Below are positions 10,036 to 17,998 of a stretch of DNA of 35,474 nucleotides, piece after piece. The stretch spans positions 1-35,474 of the forward strand of contig JAIYCE010000067.1 in assembly GCA_027488155.1 (NCBI GenBank). Reading direction: 5' to 3'. The DNA comes from Hyphomicrobiales bacterium. Its GTDB lineage: Bacteria > Pseudomonadota > Alphaproteobacteria > Rhizobiales > Beijerinckiaceae. Position 1 is the first letter of the stretch. Each line of letters opens with the position of its first letter. The notes under the pieces are model-generated. The model was not told the DNA's origin. It saw only the letters and a list, made by a program, of their open reading frames with translations, and did not search any database. Position numbers and translations under genes: made by a program.

Positions 10036-10461
10036 CTAGTCTGGAATGACAGCTGTTGTCTCGATCTCGACAAGGGCTCTCGGTTCCACGAGCGACACGA
10101 CTTGGACAAGCGCCATGGCTGGAAAGTGCCGCCCAATGATATCGCGATAAGCGCTGCCGATGCCGCGCAGATTGCTCCGATAGTTGTCCATATCCGTAAC
10201 ATACCAGGTCATCCGGACAATGTGTTCAGGCTTGGCGCCAGCGGCTTCGAGCACCGCGGCAGTGTTACGCAACGTCTGAATGACTTGGGCGATAAAATCG
10301 TCGGAGAATTGGCCCTGCACATCCCAGCCCACGAGCCCGCCTGTGGCAAGCAACGTGCCGCGCGCCATCATGCCGTTTGAATAGCCTTTCGGTTGCGGCC
10401 AGCCTTCCGGCTCGACCGCAATCGGCCCATGTTTCAATGCGTCGCGATTGACCGGTGCCAT
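10036..10461 (-). CDS. RidA-family protein lacking the carboxylate-binding Arg
   Basis: The 141-residue product has the RidA/YjgF fold: GGLVGWDVQGQF, then IVRMTWYVTDMDNYR and a C-terminal RALVEIETTAVIPD. Classical RidA enzymes hydrolyse 2-aminoacrylate-type enamines/imines and hold the substrate carboxylate with the Arg of an FPAR motif (Arg105 in the archetype). Here the same place reads FPAM (Met116). The fold is kept but the substrate must be bound otherwise, for instance as a CoA thioester. The ATG at 10461 is preferred over a TTG at 10479 because AAGGAG sits 9 bases before it. It directly follows the aryl-CoA ligase gene, so a role in de-aminating a ring enamine intermediate is plausible but inferred. 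Confidence 0.9.
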   Translation of the reverse strand: MAPVNRDALKHGPIAVEPEGWPQPKGYSNGMMARGTLLATGGLVGWDVQGQFSDDFIAQVIQTLRNTAAVLEAAGAKPEHIVRMTWYVTDMDNYRSNLRGIGSAYRDIIGRHFPAMALVQVVSLVEPRALVEIETTAVIPD

Positions 10462-10475
10462 GCCTGTCTGCTCCT

Positions 10476-12110
10476 TCAATACGTCACGCTCGAATCATGC
10501 TCCGCCGCCATGCGACGGAGTTCGAAGCGCTGCAATTTGCCCGTACGTGTTTTTGGTAGGGCTTCGACATAAGCGATCTCGCGCGGATATTTGTAGGGTG
10601 CGATATCGGCCTTGACGTGATCCTGCAAAGCCTTGGTCAAATTGGCATCGGGAACTACGCCGCTTCTCAAAACCACATAAGCTTTGACGATCATGCCGCG
10701 CTCGGGATCGGGTGCGCCGACCACACCGCATTCCGCAATGGCGGGATGTGTGAGGAGGCTCGCTTCTACTTCCGGTCCCGCAATATTGTATCCGGCAGAC
10801 ACGATCATGTCGTCCGAGCGTGCCTGATACCAGAAGAAGCCATCGGCATCGCGTATATAGGTGTCGCCGGATATGTTCCAACCATTCACGACATATTTTG
10901 TCTGCCGCTCATCGGCGAGATAGCGACAGCCTGTCGGGCCACGCATTGCGAGTTTGCCCGGCGTACCATCAGGCGCATCCTGGCCGCTCTCATCGATGAT
11001 TTTCGCTTCATAGCCGGGGACAACCTGTCCTGTTGCGCCGGGTTTGTTGGAGCCAGCAGGGGAGGCAATGAAAATATGCAACATCTCCGTTGCACCAAGT
11101 CCATCGAGCAGCGCGATCCCCGTCTTTTCCTGCCAAGCAAGTAAGGTGGCTTTCGGCAGCGTTTCACCAGCCGACACGCAGATACGAAGCTTCCCTTTAC
11201 CTATACGGCCTACTTCAGCAAGCATTGCGCGATAAGCGGTCGGTGCCGTGAAGCAAACCGTCGCGCCGTATTGATGAATGGCGTGCAAAAGGTCCACGGG
11301 ACCTGCCTTCTCTATCAAAACAGCCGATGCGCCTATCCGAAACGGAAATAGGACAAGGCCACCAAGCCCGAATGTAAAAGCGAGCGGTGGCGAACCTATA
11401 AAGCGATCATCTGGCGTTGCACGCAGCGTACGCGCGCCAAACGTGTCGCAAATGGCAAGCAGATCGCGATGAAAATGCATCGTGCCTTTCGGCTCGCCCG
11501 TTGTGCCGGATGTGAAGGCGATCAGACAGACATCATCCTGCGCCGTATCGGCTGCTACGAATTGGGCATAATCGTCTTGTTGCATAAGGCCTTCGAGTTC
11601 GCCGCCACCGAAGGTGATAATCTTCTTAAGGCCCGGTGCGAGTGCGGCCGCCGCACTCATGTCTTCCATCATGCGATGATCGCAAACGGCGAGGCTAATC
11701 TTGGCCTTATTGAGCGGGTAAGCAATTTCCTTTGCCCGCAATAATGGCATTGTCGCCACAGCGATGCCGCCTGCCTTGATGATCGCAAAATAGATCGCTA
11801 CCATCATGGGATTATTGGGCGAGCGCAGCAGAACACGATGGCCGGGCTGCATGCCGAGATCATGCACGAGAACATTGGCAATGCGGTTCACCCGTTCTGC
11901 GAGTTCCGCATAAGTCCATGCAACGCCTTCACCGATGACAGCAACAGCCTTACCGCGGCCTTCTGCAAGATGATGGTCGATGAAATCATGAGCTACATTC
12001 ATTCGCTCAGGATAGGAAAGACCAGATTCGGCAATCCGTAGATCAGGCCATTGCGTGGATGGAGGCAAATGGTCTCGGCAGAAACTGTCGACATGACCGG
12101 ATCGGATCAT
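10476..12110 (-). CDS. abmG: 2-aminobenzoate/benzoate-CoA ligase
   Basis: This ANL-superfamily ligase of 544 residues opens MIRSGHVDSFCRDHLPP, as in benzoate- and 2-aminobenzoate-CoA ligases. It carries the P-loop SGTTGEPKG (about 201-209), the A5 motif LGATEM, the hinge YQARSDDMIVSAGYNI and the catalytic Lys525 in PKTRTGKLQR. It would adenylate an aromatic acid and form its CoA thioester in the cytoplasm, the entry step of the pathway. Its place beside a 2-aminobenzoyl-CoA monooxygenase/reductase favours anthranilate over benzoate. The ATG at 12110 has GGAG 6 bases upstream; ATGs at 12122 and 12131 would add 4 or 7 residues and the latter overlaps the previous gene. Confidence 0.88.
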   Translation of the reverse strand: MIRSGHVDSFCRDHLPPSTQWPDLRIAESGLSYPERMNVAHDFIDHHLAEGRGKAVAVIGEGVAWTYAELAERVNRIANVLVHDLGMQPGHRVLLRSPNNPMMVAIYFAIIKAGGIAVATMPLLRAKEIAYPLNKAKISLAVCDHRMMEDMSAAAALAPGLKKIITFGGGELEGLMQQDDYAQFVAADTAQDDVCLIAFTSGTTGEPKGTMHFHRDLLAICDTFGARTLRATPDDRFIGSPPLAFTFGLGGLVLFPFRIGASAVLIEKAGPVDLLHAIHQYGATVCFTAPTAYRAMLAEVGRIGKGKLRICVSAGETLPKATLLAWQEKTGIALLDGLGATEMLHIFIASPAGSNKPGATGQVVPGYEAKIIDESGQDAPDGTPGKLAMRGPTGCRYLADERQTKYVVNGWNISGDTYIRDADGFFWYQARSDDMIVSAGYNIAGPEVEASLLTHPAIAECGVVGAPDPERGMIVKAYVVLRSGVVPDANLTKALQDHVKADIAPYKYPREIAYVEALPKTRTGKLQRFELRRMAAEHDSSVTY

Positions 12111-12123
12111 GGCACGCTCCATC

Positions 12124-13293
12124 TTACGCATAGGCTTTCAGACATTCGCGCGCGATGATAATCTTTTGTACGTCAGTCGCGCCTTCATAAATCCGTAGCG
12201 CACGGATCTCGCGATAAAGTTCCTCTACCTTGACACCCTTTGTGATACCAAGTCCGCCATGCAGCTGAACTGCACGATCAATAATTCTTTGCGCGTTTTC
12301 GGTTGCCACCATTTTCGCCATGGCAGCTTCGCGTGTCACACGGGGCGCGCCTTGATCCTTCGTCCATGCCGCGCGGTAGACAAGTAGACTTGCGGCATCG
12401 AGTTCTGCCGCAGATTCCGCAATCGCTGCTTGCACAAGCTGAAGATCGCCGAGCACGCCACCAAACAATTGGCGCGATGCAGCACGTTGCAGTGTTTCGT
12501 GCTGGGCGCGGCGCGCAAAGCCGAGGGCAGCTGCTCCCACGGTCGAACGGAATATGTCGAGCGTCGCCATTGCAATCTTAAAGCCTTCGCCTGCTGTACC
12601 AAGCCGTTGTGTTACTGGGATGCGACACTTCTCGAATTTCAGTGTTGCCAGCGGATGTGGCGCAATTACATCGATCCGTTCTTCAATCGTAAGGCCCGGC
12701 GTCTCCGCATCGACAACAAACGCCGATAGTCCGCGCGCGCCTGGGGCTTCGCCTGTGCGCACAAAGACGACGTAGTGATCAGCAATCCCACCATTCGAAA
12801 TCCAAGTCTTACTACCATCGATCAGGATATGATCCGCTCCATCGGGTGTGGCAGCCGTTGCGATTGCGGCAACGTCGGAACCAGCCTCACGTTCAGACAG
12901 TGCAAACGCAGCAATCTTCTCGCCACGCGCAACGGGCGGCAAATATCTTTCTTTCAAACGTGTTGATCCAAAAAGCGAAATGGAGCCGGTGCCGAGGCCT
13001 TGCATAGCAAAGGTGAAATCGGCAAGTCCATCTTGTGCGGCAAGAATATCACGCGTGAGACAGAGTGTACGCACATCAAGCTGGTCGGTCAGCCCGCCAT
13101 AGGCGGCGGGGACCGCGGCGCGCAGAAAGCCTGCTCGGCCCAGCGCGCGGACGCGCGCACGACACGCGGCATCAACATCGTCATGCGGCAGGTCGCGGAT
13201 CGTTTCAGCAAACACGCTGAGCTCTTTCGCGTAAGTGCGATGGCGCGGTTCAAAAAAAGGCCAGTCAAGCGTGTCACCGAGAGGTATCATCAT
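12124..13293 (-). CDS. Acyl-CoA dehydrogenase
   Basis: The 389-residue protein has the full acyl-CoA dehydrogenase layout: an N-terminal helical domain, the FAD/substrate strand [19 protein letters not shown], the SKTWISNGG loop, the C-terminal helical domain with [12 protein letters not shown], and the catalytic Glu370 in [10 protein letters not shown]. It would oxidise a CoA-bound alicyclic or open-chain acyl group, passing electrons to ETF. It lies between the crotonase and ligase genes in the minus operon. The upstream gene's stop sits 3 bases before the ATG at 13293; a second ATG follows immediately, and a TTG at 13299 is less likely. Which intermediate it oxidises cannot be read from sequence. 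Confidence 0.93.
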   Translation of the reverse strand: MMIPLGDTLDWPFFEPRHRTYAKELSVFAETIRDLPHDDVDAACRARVRALGRAGFLRAAVPAAYGGLTDQLDVRTLCLTRDILAAQDGLADFTFAMQGLGTGSISLFGSTRLKERYLPPVARGEKIAAFALSEREAGSDVAAIATAATPDGADHILIDGSKTWISNGGIADHYVVFVRTGEAPGARGLSAFVVDAETPGLTIEERIDVIAPHPLATLKFEKCRIPVTQRLGTAGEGFKIAMATLDIFRSTVGAAALGFARRAQHETLQRAASRQLFGGVLGDLQLVQAAIAESAAELDAASLLVYRAAWTKDQGAPRVTREAAMAKMVATENAQRIIDRAVQLHGGLGITKGVKVEELYREIRALRIYEGATDVQKIIIARECLKAYA

Positions 13294-13295
13294 AA

Positions 13296-14129
13296 TCAAT
13301 TGCCTTCAAATATGGGCGTTTGCTTCGCCGCAAAGGCGCGGAAGGCGCGTCCAAAATCTTCCGTCTGCATGCAAAGAGCCTGTGCAACAGCCTCCGCCTC
13401 AATTGCAGTCTCGACACTCATCGCCCATTCCATCTGCAGCATGCGCTTCGTCATCGCATGCGCGAAAGTAGGACCATCGGCGATTTCCTTGGCAAGCGCC
13501 CAAGCTTCGCCAAGGACAGTGTCAGAGGTTGCCAGGCGGTTGAAGAAGCCCGCACTATGAGCTTCTTCGCCGCGCATAATGCGACCAGTATAGAGCAATT
13601 CCGCCGCACGGCCCTGACCGATGATGCGCGGCAGAATCGCGCAAGCACCCATATCGCAGCCCGCCAAGCCGACACGATTGAACAGGAAGGCGATCTTTGC
13701 CCCCGATGTCCCGATGCGCAGGTCCGCCGCCATGGCGATGATGGCGCCGGCACCGGCGCAAATGCCGTCGATAGCCGCAACGACGGGTTGCGGGCATGCA
13801 TACATCGCTTTAACAAGTTCACCCGTCATCTTAGTGAACTTCAAAAGTTCATGCGTCTTCATTGCGACGAGAGGGGCGATGATCTCGAACACATCGCCGC
13901 CAGAACAAAAATTACCACCTGCTCCGGTGACGACGACAGCTTTGACCTCTTCTTCCTTCTGAAGCGCCTGGAAAAAATCAGTGAGTTCTCGATAGCTTTC
14001 GAATGTGAGAGGATTTTTGCGGTCAGGCCGATTAAGCGTGACAGTCGCAACGCGATCTTTCACCTCAAGAAGAAAATGGCGGGGCTTGAAAGCGGAAACC
14101 GGTAGGACCGTTACATTCGCATTCATCAT
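13296..14129 (-). CDS. Crotonase-superfamily protein, possible ring-opening hydrolase
   Basis: The 277-residue protein has the crotonase fold: [12 protein letters not shown], the oxyanion-hole strand [16 protein letters not shown], and [23 protein letters not shown]. The two catalytic glutamates of enoyl-CoA hydratases are missing: by alignment Ile130 and Phe150 take their places. Instead the loop [17 protein letters not shown] puts an Asp (about 159) where MenB and the ketocyclohexane-carboxyl-CoA hydrolase BadI have the Asp of GS(V/F)D. That makes C-C bond cleavage of a ring 3-oxoacyl-CoA a better guess than hydration. The ATG at 14129 is chosen for the upstream AGGGAG; a GTG at 14135 is too close to it. 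It follows marR by 15 bases. Confidence 0.9.
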   Translation of the reverse strand: MMNANVTVLPVSAFKPRHFLLEVKDRVATVTLNRPDRKNPLTFESYRELTDFFQALQKEEEVKAVVVTGAGGNFCSGGDVFEIIAPLVAMKTHELLKFTKMTGELVKAMYACPQPVVAAIDGICAGAGAIIAMAADLRIGTSGAKIAFLFNRVGLAGCDMGACAILPRIIGQGRAAELLYTGRIMRGEEAHSAGFFNRLATSDTVLGEAWALAKEIADGPTFAHAMTKRMLQMEWAMSVETAIEAEAVAQALCMQTEDFGRAFRAFAAKQTPIFEGN

Positions 14130-14144
14130 CGCCACTTTTCTCCC

Positions 14145-14666
14145 TCACGCGTCCGTTGCGTGGCTTTTCATGGCCTGCTGTATCGACGCTTTTGTTTTCT
14201 TCAATTGTATCATCAGGAGTACAACATCCTCATCGCTGAGACCTGCGAGGAGTTCTGCAATCCATTCTTCATGGCAGGCTGCCATGATACGGAACAATTT
14301 TCGGCCTGCGGCAGTCAGAGAGATAATCTGCACGCGCTTGTCATGCGGCGCAGGGCGTTTGTCGACGAGACCCTCCTCGACAAGACCGGTTACGACTGTC
14401 GTCACATTGCCGTTCGATACCATCAATCGTTGTGAGACTTCGCCGACCGTCATCCCGGTCGGTGATTTTTCGAGCTGCGCCATCAGATCAAAGCGAGGCA
14501 AGGTGATTTGAAATTCTTCGCGCAGCCGCTGGCGCACCTCACGCTCGATCAGCGTCGCACAGGTCAACATGCGCAGCCAGAGCCGCAATTCTCCCTTATG
14601 GTCGCCGGGACGCTCGTTTGCCTTCGTTTCGCGGTCGAATTCATTGAGAGGAAGCGAGGCCCGCAT
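14145..14666 (-). CDS. MarR-family transcriptional regulator
   Basis: The 173-residue protein has a winged-helix domain at about residues 55-120: LPRFDLMAQLEKSPTGMTVGE, the recognition helix VSNGNVTTVVTGLVEEGLV, and the wing DKRPAPHDKRVQIISLTAAG, which keeps the MarR signature D-x-R-x5-LT. It probably represses the divergent operons around 15430-15645 and the liv operon until an aromatic or CoA-thioester ligand binds, as for other aryl-CoA pathways. The ATG at 14666 shares a base with the SDR TGA (TGATG), so the regulator is co-translated with the genes it is likely to control. A longer reading from 14729 runs inside the SDR gene and is not favoured. Confidence 0.93.
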   Translation of the reverse strand: MRASLPLNEFDRETKANERPGDHKGELRLWLRMLTCATLIEREVRQRLREEFQITLPRFDLMAQLEKSPTGMTVGEVSQRLMVSNGNVTTVVTGLVEEGLVDKRPAPHDKRVQIISLTAAGRKLFRIMAACHEEWIAELLAGLSDEDVVLLMIQLKKTKASIQQAMKSHATDA

Positions 14667-15427
14667 CAGAATTCCCCGCCATTCATGGCGATCGCCTGAC
14701 CGGAGATCGACGCTGCCGCTGGGCTGCATAGCCAGAGTACGCTTTCCGCCACTTCTTCGGGCGCGATCAGCCGTTTCATCGGATTATCTTGCGCGAAAAG
14801 GCTTTTCGCGTCTTCGAGCGAGATGCCGCGCTTGCGGGCAATGGCTTCCGCACCGTTGCGAATGAGGTCCGTGTCCGTGTAGCCGGGGCAGATCGCATTG
14901 GCGGTGATCCCGGATGTCGCATATTCTAAAGCGAGCGAGCGCACGAGGCCGACAACAGCGTGTTTGGCAGCGCTATAGGCTGAGACCGCTGGGTAACCGC
15001 GCAAGCCAGCTGTCGATGCAATCGCGATGAGGCGCCCAAAGCCCCTGTCCCTCATGCCGGGCAGGGCAGCTTGAAAGCTTGTCACTACGCCCATGAAATT
15101 CACGTCTAGCATCCGCCGGAAGAGTGCATTGTCGCTGCGCTCGAAAAGAGCCGTCTCGGCCCAGCCGGCATTGGCGATGACGATGTCGAAGGGGGCTTTT
15201 GCCGCGAGCTCAGCGATGGCGTCATGGGTGGCTGCCTCGTCAGTAACGTCGGCACGCGCTGTTGCCCAAACATCACCCGCTGCAAGAGCCTCCGCTAGCG
15301 TGGCGGCATCGCGCCCGATGATCGAGACATGGGCACCAGCAGCGGTTAGGCGCGCGGCAATGGCGCGGCCGATTCCGCGTCCGCCCCCTGTCACCAATGC
15401 GTGTCTGCCGCGGATCGTCACGTCCAT
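14666..15427 (-). CDS. Short-chain dehydrogenase/reductase, probable hydroxyacyl-CoA dehydrogenase
   Basis: The 253-residue classical SDR has the NAD(P) motif TGGGRGIG (13-20), NAG at 86-88, and the catalytic Ser138, Tyr151 and Lys155 (YSAAK), ending SISGQAIAMNGGEF. It would oxidise a ring or side-chain hydroxyl in the CoA-thioester pathway. It is the first gene of the minus operon; AAGGAG lies 6 bases before the ATG and a promoter with a palindrome in its spacer precedes it. Exact substrate not readable from the sequence. Confidence 0.92.
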   Translation of the reverse strand: MDVTIRGRHALVTGGGRGIGRAIAARLTAAGAHVSIIGRDAATLAEALAAGDVWATARADVTDEAATHDAIAELAAKAPFDIVIANAGWAETALFERSDNALFRRMLDVNFMGVVTSFQAALPGMRDRGFGRLIAIASTAGLRGYPAVSAYSAAKHAVVGLVRSLALEYATSGITANAICPGYTDTDLIRNGAEAIARKRGISLEDAKSLFAQDNPMKRLIAPEEVAESVLWLCSPAAASISGQAIAMNGGEF

Positions 15428-15445
15428 TGTATCTCCTTACTGGAA

Positions 15446-15475
15446 ATATTATTCGTAATTCAAAAGAATTGTCCA
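15446..15475 (-). promoter_or_regulatory. Promoter of the SDR-marR operon with operator palindrome
   Basis: On the minus strand TGGACA (15475-15470) and TAATAT (15451-15446) are separated by 18 bases. The spacer is almost filled by the palindrome AATTC-AAAA-GAATT (15457-15470), the usual place and size for a MarR-type operator. The predicted start, near 15440, lies just upstream of the SDR ribosome site. Confidence 0.55.
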
Positions 15476-15593
15476 GCGTGTTCGTAGCGGTCTCATCAAA
15501 GGCGTTGTTGGTAAAAAGAATAAATAAAAACAGTAATTTAGTTGCCTTATTCACCTCTGGTGCGACTTTTCATCCAACTGCTGTCGTACCCGC

Positions 15594-15622
15594 TTGCCGT
15601 GTTTCTATTTGAAGCTTAAAAT
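15594..15622 (+). promoter_or_regulatory. Promoter of the aromatic flavoenzyme gene with overlapping operator
   Basis: TTGCCG (15594-15599) and TAAAAT (15617-15622) are 17 bases apart. The -10 lies within ATTTGAAGCTTAAAAT (15607-15622), a 16-base near-palindrome with one mismatched pair. Its 11-base right part is identical to the sequence at 3341-3351 before livK. A repressor bound here would cover the -10. Confidence 0.55.
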
Positions 15623-15645
15623 GTTTTTTGAAGGAGAGTCCGGTC

Positions 15646-17985
15646 ATGCGCATAGCTATCGTCGGCGGTGGTCCTGCGGGCCTTTATTTCGCTCTTTTGA
15701 TGAAGCGGGACTGGCCCGAGACAGAGGTCACGGTCTTCGAGCGCAACCGGCAAGACGACACTTTTGGGTTCGGCGTCGTCTTCTCCGACCAGACGCTCGA
15801 CATTTTCAAACGCGTGGATGAGCCGAGCTATCGCGCCATCGCGTCCGAATTCGCGTATTGGGATGATATCGAGATCCATTTCAAGGATACAGTTCACCGG
15901 ATCGGCGGCAATGGCTTCTGCGGTTGCTCTCGGCATACGCTCCTGCGTCTCCTGCAGGAACGCGCGACGGCGCTCGGCGTCAATCTCGTTTTTAATCGTG
16001 AGATTGAGGATTTCGATGCCTTCGCCAAGCAATATGACCTCGTCATTGCTGCCGATGGTATCAACAGCCGTATCCGTGACGCGTGGAAGAATCACTTCCA
16101 GCCAGAGGTTGAAATTCGCCCCAACTATTTTGCGTGGATGGGTTCGACGCGGCCTTTCGATAGTTTCACCTTCTTCTTCAAGGAAACCGAGTTCGGCATT
16201 TTCATTGCCCATTGCTATCAATATGAAGCCGGCCGTTCGACTTGGGTGATGGAAACCGATCCAGATACGTTCAAGCGTTCTGGTCTTGGTGAAATGGACG
16301 AGGTTACCTCGGCGAAATTTCTCGAGAGTATCTTTAAGGAGGAGCTTGAAGGCCATCCGCTCATCACAAACCGTTCGGTTTGGCGCAATTTCCCTGTGAT
16401 CCATTGCAAGCATTGGGTGAAGGACAATGTCGTCATCATGGGCGATGCAAAGGCGTCTGCCCATTTCTCCATCGGCTCGGGGACCAAGCTCGCGATGGAA
16501 GATGCCATCGCACTACATACTTCATTCTTAAGCCAAGGCCTCGATGTCAGGCAGGCGCTCGCGCATTATGAATACACGCGCCGGACCGAAGTTGAAAAAA
16601 CGCAGCATGCGGCCGAGGTCAGTCTCGTCTGGTTTGAAGAGGTCAAGCGCTTTTGGCCGTTTGCGCCGTTACGGTTCGTCTTCGGATTGATGACGCGCTC
16701 AAAAGCAATCACCTATGACAATTTGGCGCTGCGCGCACCTGAGCTTGTCGCAGCCATCGATCAACTTTGCGCGGATGAAGTAGGAGCGGAAGCCAAATAT
16801 CGCAAAGACGGTACACCCGTGCCGCCGTTGTTCCAGCCTTTTGTTCTGCGTGGGTTGCGCCTTGAGAACCGTGCTGTTGTATCGCCCATGTGTCAGTACA
16901 GTGCGGAAAATGGCGTGCCGGGCGATTGGCATCTGATGCATTATGGTGCGCGTGCAACCGGCGGTGCAGGGCTGATCTATACCGAGATGACCTGCGTCTC
17001 TAAGGATGCGCGGATCACGCCGGGATGTGCGGGACTTTATAACGACGATCAGGAAGCGGCGTGGAAGCGCATTGTCGATTTTGTGCATGCCCATTCGGAT
17101 GCGAAGATCGCGCTACAATTGGGCCATGCAGGCCGCAAAGGCTCTACGAGATTGATGTGGGAGGGGATGGATCGCCCGTTGCCGCAGGGCAATTGGCCCA
17201 TTATCTCGGCCTCGCCCATTCCTTATTATCCGGACAGTCAAATTCCGCGTGAAATGAATCGCGCCGATATGGATCGGGTGAAAGCCGATTTCGTTGCAGC
17301 GGCCAAGCGCGGTCATCAAGCGGGCTTCGACATGCTCGAAATGCATGCGGCCCATGGTTATCTGCTCGCAAGCTTCCTGTCGCCGCTAACCAATCATCGT
17401 GCCGATGAGTTTGGCGGCAGTCTTGAAAACCGGTTGCGTTTTCCGCTCGAAGTCTTCGAGGCGTTGCGTGATGTTTGGCCGTCCGAAAAGCCAATGTCGG
17501 TCCGTATTTCTGCCACGGATTGGAAAGAGGGCGGCATCACCGATGCAGAATCCGTGGAGATCGGACGCGCATTTGCAGAGGCCGGATGCGATCTCATCGA
17601 CGTATCGACGGGACAAACCGTGGCGGATGCGCGGCCGGTCTTTGGCCGCATGTTCCAAACGCCTTATGCCGATCGCATCCGCAACGAAGCGGGTGTTGCC
17701 ACAATGGCGGTGGGCGCGATTACCAGTGCCGATCAGATGAACACGATCATTTCGGCTGGTCGTGCCGATCTCGTGGCCCTAGGCCGTCCACATCTTGCTG
17801 ATCCTGCATTCACCTTGCGAGCGGCCGCTTGGTATCAGGCCAATGTCACGGTGCCGAAGCAATATCTCCCCGGCAAGGATCAGTTGATGCGCAATTCGGT
17901 GCGTGAGCGTGAAGATCTCATCGATCTCAAGATCAAAGCCAAGCCGACGCGCCATGCCAATTCATGGCCCAAAGCGGCGGAATAA
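15646..17985 (+). CDS. abmA: Fused FAD monooxygenase / FMN reductase (2-aminobenzoyl-CoA monooxygenase/reductase type)
   Basis: This 779-residue fusion has an N-terminal aromatic hydroxylase: GGGPAG at 7-12, FGFGVVFSD at 40-48, the DG motif at 138-139 (AADGINSR) and the GD motif at 266-267 with AHFSIGSG after it. The C-terminal Old-Yellow-Enzyme domain, from about 394, has SPMCQYS (413-419), LGHAGRK (492-498), EMHAAHGYLL and RADEFGGSLENRLRF. The architecture and length match 2-aminobenzoyl-CoA monooxygenase/reductase, which hydroxylates and then reduces the ring of the CoA thioester with NADH and O2; the salicylyl-CoA 5-hydroxylase family shares the first domain. The ATG follows AAGGAG by 9 bases. 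First gene of the plus-strand operon, divergent from the SDR-marR operon. Confidence 0.93.
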   Translation: MRIAIVGGGPAGLYFALLMKRDWPETEVTVFERNRQDDTFGFGVVFSDQTLDIFKRVDEPSYRAIASEFAYWDDIEIHFKDTVHRIGGNGFCGCSRHTLLRLLQERATALGVNLVFNREIEDFDAFAKQYDLVIAADGINSRIRDAWKNHFQPEVEIRPNYFAWMGSTRPFDSFTFFFKETEFGIFIAHCYQYEAGRSTWVMETDPDTFKRSGLGEMDEVTSAKFLESIFKEELEGHPLITNRSVWRNFPVIHCKHWVKDNVVIMGDAKASAHFSIGSGTKLAMEDAIALHTSFLSQGLDVRQALAHYEYTRRTEVEKTQHAAEVSLVWFEEVKRFWPFAPLRFVFGLMTRSKAITYDNLALRAPELVAAIDQLCADEVGAEAKYRKDGTPVPPLFQPFVLRGLRLENRAVVSPMCQYSAENGVPGDWHLMHYGARATGGAGLIYTEMTCVSKDARITPGCAGLYNDDQEAAWKRIVDFVHAHSDAKIALQLGHAGRKGSTRLMWEGMDRPLPQGNWPIISASPIPYYPDSQIPREMNRADMDRVKADFVAAAKRGHQAGFDMLEMHAAHGYLLASFLSPLTNHRADEFGGSLENRLRFPLEVFEALRDVWPSEKPMSVRISATDWKEGGITDAESVEIGRAFAEAGCDLIDVSTGQTVADARPVFGRMFQTPYADRIRNEAGVATMAVGAITSADQMNTIISAGRADLVALGRPHLADPAFTLRAAAWYQANVTVPKQYLPGKDQLMRNSVREREDLIDLKIKAKPTRHANSWPKAAE

Positions 17986-17998
17986 GGTCGCGCCAGCG

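Noticed and set aside
13320-14105. A 261-codon plus-strand frame opposite the crotonase gene
   Set aside because: It is rich in Arg, His and Cys, without family features; the minus-strand protein is unmistakable.
15616-16464. A 282-codon minus-strand frame inside the fused flavoenzyme gene
   Set aside because: It lies opposite conserved FAD-domain sequence and has no recognisable motifs.
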